A stretch of 64,000 bases of DNA from Odiellus spinosus (GCA_963920705.1 OY987226.1:12464501-12528500), one strand, 5' to 3'; positions 1 through 13,449 are shown, counted from the first letter of the stretch. The notes: generated by a model not told the origin, from the sequence alone. A program made the numbers and translations.

Positions 1-344
1 TATCAGATCGTAATACCATTATCATTACTCGCCAAATAACATATATTTAAAATTTAAAAACCCCTGGTTTTCGAGCCTAAGAAAACGTCAAAAAATGAAC
101 AATAAAACCTATCTTTTGAGAAATTTAACGAACTCTATTTCATATAAAGTTACTTTTATAATCCAAATCTTTTACTTTATAGGAGAAGCTTCCGAGAAGG
201 GGCAGAAATTTTTGTGCCTCGTAAAAGTTTTACACCTTAAAGGGAGGGTGAAGATTAAAAATCAAGTGATTTTTTTGTATCGATTCTTCGATTGTTCGAG
301 TATTAAAACATTCGGGAAATGTATCTTATGTATCTTATTCAAAT
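1..344. other. AT-rich flank, no gene seen
   Basis: I see no supported gene here. An 84-codon open frame at 95-349 has low-complexity composition and no splice or start context. At 237-254 there is a TTAAAGGGAGGGTGAAGA motif, identical to the outer end of the inverted-repeat element at 38912-39284. It may be a lone end of that family. Confidence 0.5.
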
Positions 345-1088
345 TCTAATAAATTAAAAGAGAAGGTATTAAAATTTGAATAAATTAAAAGAGCCGGTAT
401 TAAAATTTGAATAAATTAGGTTAAACCGGTATTAAAATTTGAATAAATTAAAATAGCGGATATTAAAATTTGAATAAATTAAAATACCGGATATTAAAAT
501 TTGAATAAATTAAAATAGCGGATATTAAAATTTAAATAAATTAAAATAGCGGATATTAAAATTTGAATAAATTAAAATAGCGGATATTAAAATTTGAATA
601 AATTAAAATAACGGATATTAAAATTTGAATAAATTAAAATAGCCGGCTTGAATAAATTAGGTTAAACCGATATTCAAATTTGAATAAATTAGGTTAATCG
701 ATATTCAAATTTGAATAAATTAGGTTAAATCGATATTAAAATTTGAATAAATTAAAATAGCGGATATTAAAATTTAAATAAATTAAAATAGCGGATATTA
801 AAATTTGAATAAATTAAAATAGCGGATATTAAAATTTGAATAAATTAAAATAACGGATATTAAAATTTGAATAAATTAAAATAGCCGGCTTGAATAAATT
901 AGGTTAAACCGATATTCAAATTTGAATAAATTAGGTTAATCGATATTCAAATTTGAATAAATTAGGTTAAATCGATATTAAAATTTGAATAAATTAGGTT
1001 AAATCGATATTAAAATTTGAATAAATTAGGTTAAATCGATATTAAAATTTTAATAAATTAGGTTAACCGAATTAAAATTTGAATCTCT
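345..1088. repeat. 31-bp tandem repeat array with 242-bp higher-order duplication
   Basis: Successive copies of the core AAAATTTGAATAAATT start at 378, 409, 441, 472, 503, 534 and 565, so the step is 31 bp with one step of 32. The variable half of each unit alternates between an AAAATAGCGGAT type and an AGGTTAAACCGAT type. The segment holding AGCCGGCTTG at 641-650 recurs at 883-892 with matching neighbours, so a 242-bp multi-unit block was duplicated. The unit contains no open frame of interest. This is a minisatellite in AT-rich DNA. Confidence 0.96.
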
Positions 1089-1729
1089 GTTTAAATACTG
1101 GTAAATGATTAAACGAGTTTTAATTTTGATGAAAGCTGTTTCGTGGGTTCATTTCCTGTATATACCCTCTTTAGTTTTAGGCCAATTTCATTTCCTATTT
1201 TTAAATTTATGCAGAAACCGTTTAACGTATTCATTGAGAGCTACTATATTAAGGTTTTTTCCGTGTTTTACATAACCTTAAAACGTCCACGTAGGCCTTA
1301 ACTAAAATTATTTCAAACATCACGTACTAAAGTACGCGTGACTTCCCGCGAAACGTCGATTTAGCGTAAACGTAACTATATTCTGACGTGTTGCAGCTTT
1401 TTTCGCCAATGTCTGTGCAGTTGTTTTCATTACCGTACACCGGGGAAAGCGGATAGAACACTTCTACAGGCGTACATTTGGTTTTAGCTTCTAACTAACG
1501 ATAAAAATCACTCCAGTTTATTTATTATGAAATTAAAGTGAGCCTATCACAATTATTTTTAGAATTAGATTAGATTTGTAGTAATATCATACTATTAAAG
1601 GTCAATATTCAAAATTTCGATAAAGAATTAATTATTTTTGATATAATTTAGAGGTATATTATTAGAAATGTTTTGGTCTAATTTATTAATATTAAATATT
1701 TTATAAATGTACCTCATTGTTCAATAAAA
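1089..1729. other. Unique AT-rich sequence
   Basis: Nothing recognisable: short frames only, no repeat structure and no convincing splice-bounded open segment. Confidence 0.5.
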
Positions 1730-2190
1730 TGACTACTTAATTCCATTTTTTGTCTATTTTAGTCTAACGTACCAATAAAATAGATCAAAATATGTCTACG
1801 ATAGATTTCCTAGTATTATTAACTAAAACACCAGAGCCGAATGAGTTCCCCACTTAAGTAGATTTAAAATATTTTATCATGACTACTAATTTTTAGTCTA
1901 ACGAACCAATAAATTAGATGAAAATACGTCTACGATAGATTTTCTAATATATTTGTTTATTTCATTTTAAAAACCATCCCGGAAGTAAAACACCAGAGCC
2001 GAATGAATTCTCCACTTCAGTAGATTTAAGATATTTTATCAAAACTATTAAATTCCATTTTTGGTCTATTTTAGTCTAACCTACCAATAAAATAGATGAA
2101 AATAGGTCTACGATAGATTTTCTAATATATTAGTTTATTTCATTTTATAGTCCATCCCGGAACCCGAATGAATTCCCCACTTTAGTAGTT
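1730..2190. repeat. Three diverged tandem copies (about 134-178 bp)
   Basis: The motif GTCTACGATAGATTT occurs at about 1794, 1928 and 2106. Each copy is preceded by a TAGTCTAAC..ACCAATAAA block. ACACCAGAGCCGAATGA follows the first two, and a shortened CCGAATGAATTCCCCAC block ends the third. Copies differ by substitutions and by one indel of about 40 bp, so the array is old. No coding content is visible. Confidence 0.9.
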
Positions 2191-3333
2191 TTCCAATTTC
2201 CGTAGAGTTATATAAATAAATAGACATATATATGAATTTCGGATTAATATTTCCGTTCTATTTCTTCCTCTCCCACCCGTCACCCGAGCAGGGTGGTTAT
2301 GCAATTGCTTATAAAAATCATCAGTTACATTTGCGTAGCATATATGCTAGGTTTCATATTACATTCGGACTTCACTCTTGCATAGTAAAACTAACACCGT
2401 ATCTAACTTCACCTACACTCATAGCGTTTCCAGTTAGCCCCGGGTTCAACACTGGTATACACTGTGTGATGCGTACCAAAGTTAGAAAATAAGGTGTTAT
2501 CATATATATATCTTATTTTATATATATATATATTTTTTTTTTTTCACTCTCTCTCTTCCTATTCTGTCTTTCACCCCTCCGGCCTGTCATCTCGGTTTCA
2601 GCCAATAAGTATCTATTTTATAAGCTCGTTGCCCAATAATATATGGCGTGGACCGCGCTGTGGCTAGAGTATTTTCATACGCCAAGTAGAATTTGCTGAG
2701 CGTTCAAAGCGGGGGTATATCGATTTCTTTATTATTTCGTTACTTAGAGATGCGAGCGATCTTGACTAAGCACGTTCTGACTTTGAATAAAAGCTTCTTT
2801 CTCGAATGTATACCATTTTTCTGGTCGTTTAATCGCGCAAAACGAGATTGTAGCGCCGCCTGGTGCCCTTTTCCAGCATTTTTCGCCTCTTTCGCATTTG
2901 GTATGTATGAATTCTTCACCGGGGCCAGGGATTGGAAGAGGAGAGAATATGAGAGATGCCAGTTAGATATTTTTAGAGAAGGAGGGCAAAGGGTGGGGGG
3001 AACTCAGGTTGGACCCATCTCGAAAATATTCCACCGCTTGGCAGACGCCCCTAAAATTCTATATACCATAGGATAGGGACCTATCTAGGTTTAGGCCCCA
3101 CTATAAAATCGGTCAGTTGAATCGTTGCGAAGATTATTTGAGTAATCAGAATATTTTGGTAATTTCAATGGTGTTTTATTTTGGGCTATTCCGATTGCAC
3201 TCGACTCCTAATAAAATATCATTACGGACATGTTATTTCAAAAGTCGATCACTTTTAAAGTTGCTTAATACTATCAGCAAAGGTCCAGGCAGATTCTGAT
3301 TCGAGACACTAACGGCAGCAGTCGGTGTAAATA
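2191..3333. other. No supported gene; AT microsatellite
   Basis: An AT/T-rich microsatellite lies at about 2499-2543. A 127-codon open frame at 2693-3076 starts on TTG, shows no family resemblance and is best read as chance. The last 60 bp could be the 5' flank of the candidate exon that follows. Confidence 0.4.
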
Positions 3334-3378
3334 ATGGAATCGGAAGCGCCACTCTTTGGAGAAATTCCGGAGATGTGG
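3334..3378 (+). CDS. Candidate first coding exon (15 codons, unidentified)
   Basis: Fifteen codons from an ATG read MESEAPLFGEIPEMW. They end exactly at a strong splice donor, TGG|GTAAGA, with GT at 3379-3380, leaving phase 0. The acidic, mixed composition and balanced codons look more like real coding sequence than the surrounding DNA. If the donor is ignored, the frame stops ten codons further on. I recognise no family, and no phase-0 partner exon could be fixed in the window. A chance ATG next to a chance donor is quite possible. Confidence 0.22.
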
Positions 3379-6070
3379 GTAAGACAATATTGCCAAGCGC
3401 GGCTCGCCTAAATTTCGTCCCTCTCAACCGACTCAAAACATCGAGGAAGAGTCCAAAGCACTCGAACCAAACAGGGATGATGACTTGTTTGGCTATTTTT
3501 ACGTGTACTTTTACTTGGCCGATTGCATTAAATTAAGCTACGGTGCGTTGTTTACTTTTATGGAATGAAGTGATAGACTTTTGGTGATATATATTTCAAA
3601 TTTTGATAAATTATTAAAGCCTTCAATAATCGCACGAAGTTAAACCAACTGAATAAACTACAATGTTTAGATATTGACGTGTTTCAATATAAAGCCATTT
3701 TAAACAAAATATTTCAAATTTATAAATTAAGAAATATCGTATGATCAATTTGATTTTTAAAATAGTACTTCAAACTTATCGCCGAGCTTTTTGCGTTTGC
3801 CATGTGAACTCGACCACTCTACGCGTGCTAGAAATTTTTTTCATACATAATCCCGAGTCGAAATGTATATTTTTATTAGGTCATCCTACTATAGGAAAGA
3901 CAGAGTGAGAAGAGAGAGAGGGTGGGAAAGGGTAGGAACTAGTTTCCATCACTATGGAAACCTTTTCATTTCTAGGTCCTTCTCTCCTCTTCGCTCTCTC
4001 TTTGCACGCGCAGCCCTGTCTTTTTTTTGAGGGGTGGGGGGACGGGGGCTCACCCGGTCTCGCGGGCTATCCCACCCTACTTGAATATTTGACGAGTGAA
4101 TCCCGTTCCTCTATGTCGCGGAAATCACTTTCAAATTTCAGTACGAGAAAGTCTAGTATCCCTTCTCTATCCGTTTTATTTTTGTTCCGAGAGATTGTGA
4201 AAGATCTTCGATAGGTTCGATCGTAACGCATTCTCAGATTGGTCACGAGTCCCGTGTGACTGTCGCGTGGGCATGCCCCCTTCCTCTCCTATGCCATCAC
4301 ACGGAGCAAAGAAGAAACTGTTTCGATCAATGATTCATTTTTCCATAACAGTTGTCATCCCCGTGGCCAGCGCGTGAAAATTTCATACGTCATTAAATCC
4401 CTTCCTCTACTTTTCGTCTAGTCTTGAGAGAAGGACCTATTATTCAAGAATGGTTCGCATAGCTAACGAAAGCAGTGACGGAATTATACGAGTAAAAACT
4501 CGTAGACGATAAGACAAATTAATTTAAATATAATTTGAAATTTCTAGGATTTTGTTTTGGAATTTAAAATGATTTTGGGGTTTGTTATGATATACGTTCA
4601 TAGTTTGTCGAGGAGAGGCAATAGAGTTAAAGGCAGGACAACGAGGATAAAGGGCGTCAATATGCCTAGTTCTTACCTTTAACTCGCATTATCAAGTTAA
4701 ACTGGCTCAAGTAATAATATCTATAATTTTGTTTTTAGAATTTAAAACCAAAACTAGATAATATCAGAACAAAACATGATGTCCGTAAATAATCTAAGCT
4801 GGCAAATCACATTACGAACCCACATACTAATAATAAAAATTTGTTGCAATAATATCATAAAACCCGATAAAAAAACCATGCCCAGATGTTGATAACTGAA
4901 CCGTAAATATTACCCAATTATCACACCCCACATTTTTTTCACCAAGAAAAATTCTCTTATGGTACATAAAAAAATCATTTTTATATTTACGGCTTGACCA
5001 ATACCACCACCACCGCGGAACAACGTATTGAAGGTTTACGTACAATATTCTTTTAGAGACGTATACCATCATGTACGAACCATTTATGCTATGGGCCCGT
5101 GAAGTATAGAAAAGTGGCCTGGTACCTAAATCCCGCATCCATGATAAAAATCGGAATTGTTAGGAAGGCTGAAGGGTTTGTTTTCCTACCCTAATTCCTT
5201 TTAACATGGTTTCACTCAACATTCTTTAGTACTACCACTGAATTTGAGGCAATAGACAGTAAGGCGTGATGAAACAAAAACAAATATGACATCACTTACT
5301 ATCTCGGCCTTCACGTAATTACCTTATCGGCAACGGATGAACTCAAAGCCGAGTAACCTCGTTTCATTCGTCGTGGTTTCTCGTATCAAATATTTATTAC
5401 ATCCAGGGTTTAAGTCCGAATAGAGTTTAAACCAGCGAGGATTTACAATGAAGATTTGTTACCGGTATCTAAAATTGGCTTCATTCGTTTTTGGTATACT
5501 TGTATTCCGAATACTTTCATAATTCGCGACAAGTCCCTGAAGATTGTTTAAGGCAACATCCAGAAGGTGTATAGATAACTCTAGAAACAATCTCTAACAC
5601 TCTCTAACATTTGTTCATTCGCATTTTTTTCTCGCGCGAATGTTGTGTCCAGCGACAGGTAGACCCCGTGATGAACGATGGCTAAATGGTCATCCAGCCA
5701 TAGCCGCGTTCGGGCACATAAACTCGGGATTATTTCGCCATCAATCATGGCTACCGACCTTTATACCGTACACCTATCCTATCGTACCCCTTGGTAAAAG
5801 TTTTCCCCCCGTAAAACACGTAGGGCTAGGCCCGGAAAACGACTAGCAAGGTGCTGGCCTGCCGATAAGAAATAGGCTCGGGCCCAGAACCGCGTACTTT
5901 TGCTCTCCTTCCCGTCTCTATTTCAACCTTGCAGGCATTATTTCGGACGCGCGCGTGTGTTAGTAGGAAATCGCCGAAACGACCCTGTAGGGTTAGAAAA
6001 CTACGCGGAGAAATGAGAGCGAGGGACTGCTGCAATGTAAACTGTACATAACACGCCTGCATGGACTTAC
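3379..6070. other. No supported gene
   Basis: This stretch contains purine-rich and pyrimidine-rich runs near 3900-4010, a G-rich patch at about 4030-4050 and unremarkable AT-rich DNA. The 103-codon minus frame at 4827-5138 and the plus frame at 5640-5846 lack family resemblance or splice support. Confidence 0.45.
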
Positions 6071-6245
6071 CATGAAGGGAATTTTTGGGCAAAGAGAAGT
6101 TTGCCGAGAATAAATCAAGATTTTTATAACTGCCGCGTGTGTAGGAGGTATAGGATGTTAAGCTAACATTATTTTCGTTCGTGTAGCTAAACTGAATGAA
6201 GGTATAGTCTGGTTCAATGAAAATGTCTGGCATTTTGAAATACAT
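6071..6245 (-). CDS. Candidate minus-strand exon ending at a GTAAGT donor
   Basis: On the minus strand a frame starts at an ATG at 6245 (MYFKMPDIFIEPDYTF...) and runs 58 codons plus one base to CATG|GTAAGT, with the donor at 6070-6065. The upstream in-frame stop lies about 12 codons before the ATG. The segment is rich in Ser, Thr, Tyr and Asn, and its codons look evenly used. Without splicing the frame continues to 5826 (139 codons, the longest in the window), but the part after the donor looks less protein-like. No family is recognised. A plus-strand frame overlaps, and a tandem duplication begins just upstream, so chance is a real alternative. Confidence 0.2.
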
Positions 6246-6256
6246 GGCTTCAATCG

Positions 6257-6515
6257 TATTCGGTTTCGTTCGATGGGTGGATTATTTGGGTTCGACTATG
6301 AACAGGGCTTATGGAAGATTTCCTTGTATAGATTGGATGAAGATAGTTAGAAATACACCATGTCCTGTCTTAAATTCTATTCGGTTTGGTTTCATGGATG
6401 GAGTAGTTGGTTCGACAAAGAACGAGGATTATTGCAGATAGCTTACAGAGAAGGGAAACGTGTACATCTAAGAAGATATGGTTAGAAATACATCTCGTAC
6501 CTTTAACCTTATTCC
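6257..6515. repeat. Diverged direct duplication (about 121-135 bp)
   Basis: TATTCGGTTT with its following GGTTCGAC and GGATTATT-type sequence occurs at 6257 and again at 6378. The trailing GTTAGAAATACA occurs at about 6346 and again at 6481. The two copies therefore sit 121 to 135 bp apart, with indels. The duplication inflates an overlapping 74-codon plus frame that I do not call as a gene. Confidence 0.75.
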
Positions 6516-9459
6516 ATCTTATTACACGAACATCTGCCTAAAACAAAACCTAATGGTCAGTGAAACGTTAAATTTTTCGTCCCTCTTTTTCTTGACCATA
6601 ACGGACACAATCATAATACATATTTTTTTTCAACCTTTAGATTTTAACAGAATATAGCCTGTTGGTTAAATTGTCTTTATAATCATACCCGGACTTGTTC
6701 AGGGACGTAGCTTTAAACGTTGGTACAATTTTAAGGTGAAAAAAAGTGTGTTGTACTCTACATCTACAAGCATCTATAACTGGTAAAAATTTTCTCTTCT
6801 GTTTTTGAAAAATGGCGGTGGAAAGAGAAAATGTTCTTCATTTGATATATTGCGTTCCTTATACGAAGGTTGGGGGTCCGGCGTACTTTGTAATATTGTT
6901 AAGGACGAGATTTTGCGGCCACTACAATCTAATATAGACGCCATTCGTAAAATTCATAACTGAACAAAACTACGCGTATTAATACGTTATGTTAAAATAT
7001 CATACAGAAAAAGTAGTAAATTCAAACTGATTATGAATCCTACATTACACCCGGGTACTTCGTACATTGGGTCCTGACCATTTTTTTTTTTTTTTTTTTT
7101 TTTGGTTTTGGTAACGAAGAACGACTTTGTCTGACCTCAAACATGGTCTAAAGACATTATTTACTTTTATACTAGTTTTATGCTGACCAAGGCTGTTTTT
7201 AGATATCTCAAAAGCCGTTCTCGTGTTCATGGGGAGTTTTCAAAGACTACTTTTAACTACCATGAGATGTAACACCGCGAATCTATCCGCTTCATTGTTT
7301 GACATTGTGTAAATTGTTTTTGATTAGGCCTAACAGAAGTAAATAATAAGAAGAATGTTATGTTCATGGGACAAACTTTTTGGGTCTTGTCTTGTTGCGG
7401 GTGTTATCGTAAGTATGGTTTACGTGAAATATGTGTTACGTTGTCGTCACCTTAAGCCATTTGGATTAATTTAGTTTCATACAAATGGGCGTAACTTGTT
7501 GAAGTGGTTTCGGCTCCTATATTAACAATACACTCGTGTTCAATAGGAGATAGGCACAACTACTTTAATATCTATATATTTTAATATTGTGTGTCAATCC
7601 GCCAACGATTTCCGTTATGTTTTCAACTCTTTTTGAATAAAATACCGGTATGGTTCTGATTGATGACACTCGTGCAACATCACGGAATTGTTCGTCGTAA
7701 ATAAAAGGCTACTGTTTGAAGTGATATGATACGATCTAGGCGTTGCCAACGTTTTAGCTTCTTTTGAGAAAATACTTATACGTGAATTGTATATAATTGT
7801 GGGTTAATTTTTTTTCTGGTGTTAAACAAGTTTCTAATAACAATTTTTCGTGTTTTGTGAACATTATTAGAATCATTATTCTATTAAGATAAAAATTACA
7901 GAACAGTTAACATTAATTTTTTCCAAAAACATTTTGTTTTGAATTCACGGAAATTTAAAATTGTACTACCCTTATTTTTGGACTTTTGAGCGTTTTTCTG
8001 TCGGTATCAGAACTCCCTTTTCCTGGAGAATTAATCTATGGATGTTATGGAATGACTATTTTCTCACGCATGCAATCTTTTGTTACCTAAGTTTTGAGCC
8101 TTTATCAATTTTAAGATGGGTATTTTTGTATTTTTCACTGATCTTATTTTGATAACGTTATCATGGCTTCAAACCACCCATTACTTGGAATTCACTCATG
8201 TGTACTGCATAATTTCTTTACACTCCCATTACATATTAACCTTTTCTTTAACCAATTTGTCTAACGAACCCCACCCTCAAAGACTTTAATTATCGTAAAT
8301 ACTTTTTATACGACCAAAACATAAAAAGAGTAGCTACACCAATAAGAAGGTTTGAAAATGAGGTCTAATAAATCCTTTATAAGACGTTGGTTATTATTTT
8401 CTCGTTCAGTAGCTCGCTAATGTCCGTCCGGGTGCCATGGAGTGGGAAAACCAAAGGGGGGTGGTGATACTGGAGTCGAAACTGAGGTATATTATATAGC
8501 AGAAATAATAGAATTGGAGGGAAAAAAGAAGAGTTTTATTTTTATATGTTTTTAGTCGTAGTTATTATATATATCGTGGTGCGTTGGGGACCACGATGAG
8601 TCTATTATGGTTTTCGGTACAGCGTTACCTTGTTTCCCGCCGTGCTAGGATCCCTATGATCGTCGTAAAAAAGCACCCAAGCGCGGTCTACCCCCGCAAC
8701 CGTAATTCGCGTTCGTGGTATATGATTTAATAGTTGGATATACTTGAAAAGAAGAAGTAAGGGTATTCGGATTTACACTCGTGGATAGACTTCGTCTCTG
8801 TTAACCAAGGCTTAACGTATTAGGTTCATAGTCTATTTCATTACGAGATTACAATACATATTGAATCATAGGTTTCTTTCCAAAATTCCAATGCAGAGTT
8901 ATGGCTCTAAATCTAAGGCCTGTTGCGCACAAAAATATATTGTTCTGGTATGAATATTGATCGAATTTGTGGTTTCTTCCATTATTGACTGCGCTTACGA
9001 TATTATAAGATAAGGCCTGGTTATTTTAAAAGAGCACATGAAATCTTAAACGGAGGACCATCTTTTTTCCAACCAGTTGATCTCATGTGAAAATTTACGT
9101 TTCCCGAAAGGTTTTCCTAGATTTGTCTATGCAAGGGGTAGAAGCCAAGACAATAGTATGACCTTGAATGCCTTTGATGGCATAAAATAGATCATGTCCT
9201 TGTATAGCAAGATCACGACCCCTTCCTTAATCGCCTCTTACTCTTCTGTTATGAACATCTAGAAAGCGCCGCGCACCTGAGCACGGAAAGAGCATAGACG
9301 TGCTTATTGGTGGATATTTAATAAAATCATGTTTCTAATAAGTTGTCCAAACATAAAGAGACTTCATAAAATAGCTATTTCTCTCCTGATTTTCCTTTTA
9401 ACTAAATGGTAATTAATTTGTGTGTGCGATAGGAATTATGGTTCTAGAAGAATATAATT
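6516..9459. other. No supported gene; poly-T tract and one dispersed-repeat fragment
   Basis: There is a run of 23 T at 7081-7103. A fragment of a dispersed repeat (ATTGTGTGTCAATCCGCC) lies at 7581-7603; better copies are at 33153, 56985 and 63877. A short frame at about 7360-7408 meets a GTAAGT, but support is too thin to call an exon. The rest is plain AT-rich DNA. Confidence 0.45.
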
Positions 9460-11300
9460 TTGTCCACACTGCCAACCTCAATTGAAATGGACTGTAAGAA
9501 ACGACGTAGAATCTCTTTAGATCGGAGTCAAAGGCCCACCGTTCACCGTCGCGAGAAAAAAAAAAAGCTTAACAACAGCGTTGAATGTTCGAGAGTGAGA
9601 CGGCTTCGGAAATATAGAATGAGTATAAGAACAGAGAGAGAGAGAGTGAAAGTCGTATTCGGTCGAACGCGTTTCAGGCTGCACCCGGGATACTTTAGGG
9701 TCACCCAAGCGTACCACGACGCCCTCCCCTCAAAACTATAACCACACATAACCGACGCGCTCTATGTCGTCTTCCCTATAACCCTCCTTCCCTAGAGCTA
9801 TTTTCCAGCAGCATCATACACTGTACCATAAAGTTTCATCCAGTATCCTTCGATATACGTGTATATTTATATTATTATTGTCCAGTTTTTTAGACACTTT
9901 TTCCCACGTTATGAAAAAACGCGATTGGTTATTGTTGTTGTATGGGTTGGGTTATGTTAATTATTTTAATTATTTTGTATATTTTTATCTTTGTAAATGC
10001 GTAATTAAAGTTGTCATTTTTTAAACTTTCGTTTATGGGGTTTGTTACGTTAAAAATGTATTGGCCTTGCTTGTATGAAGGGCTTAAATAATTAGATTTT
10101 AAGGTTAGGTGTGGGTGCGTATCAGCAGACAGCACAATTTAAAAAACTTAGAAACACGATGAAAATTTGGTTAACTCTGAATTTATATATGGACATTTTT
10201 GTATAAATCTATGGAAACCACTTGCAATTCAAGTCCTCTAACAAAGAGAAAACTACTTCTGAAACTTTCTGAAGAATTCTTGGAATCTTTCAAATTTTTA
10301 CTTTTCGAACTTCATTCTGAATTTTTTCCCTCAACTTCTTTCGCATTCAATAGGAAGTTACATGGCACTTAGTGCTCTTACAATCCCAACTTAAATTAAT
10401 TCAAAGATTCATATAACAAATTCATTCGTCCATACGAAAGGCTTCTCCGTATCGTCAGAGTGGGAATATTATGAGTTAAGTAAGGAATCCATTCCAAAGA
10501 TTGGAAATATATTCTTCGCGAGTTGTATCGAGCGAAGATTGAGAACTTTCGAATCATGCGACTGCGACACGTCGTGACAAAAAATATTTTGGAAGCCGTT
10601 TCTTCTTTTAAAAATCTCTCTTCGATGCGCGTTGGAAGTTTCTTTTTGTGTCTGGACCGGAATAGCAGTCGCTGCTGCGGCTAGGGGTATACAAGCGACT
10701 TGGTCTTTGAGGTTTAGGGATTGCGTGCTGCTCTATTATTATTTTTCTCGTTTTTCGAGGGAAAGATGAGCTCGTGTGAAACGAGCGTGAATTTTCTTCT
10801 TGCCGAGGGAACTCGTGCTGTTTCCTATAGTCAGTATCATCCTAAGTTTACGTCACCTAGGAAGCCACGTTTCTATCTAATTTCTTTGATATTGACGACA
10901 TCCAACAGCATCGTACGCGCTGCGAACTTAAATTGTAACTAAAAATATATTTTGAATCACTGGGAGATTACAGTTGGTACGAAGTTTGACAATGTTATAT
11001 TTCAAAGAAACTTATTGATAGACATAGTGGAAGTATGGAGTTTGTTGGCGCTGAAACCTGGTATTGATTATGACTATATCATGCACGACGGGCGGAGAGA
11101 ATCTGATGGTCCCGTGCGTTTTGACGCCAAGCGCGCAAAAAAATGTTGCTTGGAGATGAAGGAGGAGAGGATATATTTGCCGGCTGCTTGCTTCCTGTAA
11201 TGGGAACGGCTACACTTGTTGGTGGTGCACGCCGGGTGCTTCAATTCCCTTCCATATACCGCTCGTCTACCCCGGACAACACACACACACACACATACAC
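9460..11300. other. GC-shifted stretch with overlapping frames on both strands; no gene called
   Basis: Frames are open on both strands at 9460-9750 around a GA run, which is expected from composition. Plus frames at 10721-10942 and 10952-11200 have somewhat protein-like content but no strong splice boundaries or recognisable domain. A CA microsatellite lies at 11279-11296. Confidence 0.35.
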
Positions 11301-13449
11301 ACCCAAACAGAGTCCTGACGAAAAATAAGGTTTTTGATTTGTAGAGTTATCATCAGAAAACAACTATTTTTACGAGCTCGCGAGCCCAAAGCCCAAAATG
11401 ACTCAATTTTGAAAAAAGGAGCAAAAGTTATGTATACACAGAGCCAAAATACGGACTTGATGCTTTGATGGAAATTCATGGACTTGCTTGTCTCGTGGGC
11501 TAGACGACGATGTCCAAACCATTCATATAACCTAACCCATCTATAACAGTAATGAAATAGTTCTCAGGCAACTCGTAGTCGTAGGCAACGTCCAAACATC
11601 TATCTCTTACAGGCAACATCAAGACATATCTATAAGGCATTAAAGATGTACCAACCAGTCAATTTGACTAGTTAAAACATCTTTAATACATAATTCCTGG
11701 CATACCAAAACATAGTTTTTTCTATTTGTAAAGCACTGCAACAAAAAAAGCGAGTGGCAAATATTTTCCGAGATTTCTTTTAGTGCAAGAAGTCCATTTA
11801 TTTTTAAATAAGAAAAGTCAGTGGGTGGGAACAAAAAGATATTAATGACCAAGCTTTCATCCCGACGTTATTGGGTTCGTCTTCGTAAACTGGCCATGCA
11901 GTCTTAACCGAAACAAAAAAAAAAACCTCTCCTCTCGTGCCTGCCTCTCTTAAGTGAAAAATAGGTCCGCTGCCATTCCAAGGCTTAAGACTTGGGGGTG
12001 CCAATTTCTCTCTCTGTCGTCCCTGTCCCTGACCAGTTTGATGAAACAATTCCAAAGCACCCTTGACCGAGGTCCGGCCTTTCGACCAAAATTACTCATC
12101 CCCTCTATAAGTCTCGCTCTCGAGAAGTTATATATAGTCCTAACTCTTAAGATATCCTATTGGACGTATTTCTTCCGCACGTGCTATCTTCTAGAACTCT
12201 AATTGGATAAAAAATGTTCAGAGAAAACGGGAGAAAAGCAGTAAGGCGACCCCACTCGCGAAGTAGAAGAAAAAATAAAGGGTAAAATAGATTTTTTTCC
12301 ACCACAAAAAATTGTTATAAAGACCTACGATTAATCAAATAGAAATAACCTTTCAGCTAGCGAATGGGGGTATCAAATTGAAAAAAGAACCTCTCTCTCT
12401 CTCAGAGTTTCTGTAACTTGATCACGTGACTGTTAGGTTAAATGAGGATGGGACCGATATTAAATGAGTTTTTTATACTAATTTCTTAAGTATATTTGGG
12501 GTTATAATATTAATGTATCGGATAAATCATGGGCTACTCGGGTTTCGGTTATGGAAATTTCTGAAGTAAAATACTGATAGATTGAATTTGAGGGCTTTGA
12601 GGTTTAAACCACTTCTTTACATAGTTTATTCCAGTTTTAGTTGGCAGTTAGCCTCAAGATGGACTCCCTTTTTCTATTAACGTTGAATTCTCTATTATTT
12701 CCCTTCATATAACCATCACAAATTAGTCTTCTTATTAGGATGAAGGAATATTATGCAATTATCATTAGTTATATATCGATACATATAATTACCGTTTAAT
12801 CTACATGTTTATTGAGACTTAAGTTTTATTGGAGGGAAGATATTAAATTGAATAACAAACTTTACTAGAGCTTAAATTTAGTAGACAAATGTGTTATAAA
12901 TAAATGAATAACTAATAAGTTTCCTTAAACCATAGACGCAGAATGTTTTTAAAACCTGGAGTAAAATTCTTTAACGAAATTGATGTCAAACTCTCTGTCA
13001 AACTTCTTATTTTTACCTTTATCTTCCCACCAAACAAATGCACTAAAAATCCCTTTCGTTACCTAGAGTCCTCCAATTGTTGGATACAAATTCGCGGAGT
13101 CAAAGTTTATATATAGATGGCGTTCGAAAACTAGAGTAAAAGATAGAAAAGAGAGCAAAACGGGGCAAAGGCACACTTCATCTAAAAAGCTAATGGCCAG
13201 GGCATGTCTCTTTTTTCCGACAAGACTCCGTGCGGATCACGAGAGAGAGAGAGAGAAGCCCGGACACACAAAAAGCGGAGATGCTGCACCTTCCAATACC
13301 AACCCCCCCCCCTCCTTTCTACTTTTACGTTAGTCAACCCTACATAGGACTGCATGGTCTCGGGGTCTCCTGGGGAGTGGAAAAAATAGTAAGGTTCCCT
13401 CTAGGTCCTTCCAAAGGTTCAAAAGGGGGTGGAGGGAACTAGGGACTCT
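11301..13449. other. No supported gene
   Basis: Several short frames occur on both strands at 11640-12202. There is a short array-like run of AGGCAAC motifs at 11576, 11583 and 11611, a GA microsatellite at about 13240-13256 and a C run near 13305. Nothing can be assigned. Confidence 0.45.

Noticed and set aside
345..1088. CRISPR-like array
   Set aside because: Units are contiguous with no unique spacers and the context is eukaryotic, so this is a minisatellite.
2693..3076. 127-codon frame starting on TTG
   Set aside because: Non-ATG start, no recognisable domain and no splice boundaries.
7360..7408. Short ATG frame running into GTAAGT
   Set aside because: Only about 18 codons, ATGs in two frames, and no supporting 5' or downstream context.
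10952..11200. 82-codon frame with charged, protein-like second half
   Set aside because: TTG start, no usable donor and overlapping minus frame. Kept as unproven.
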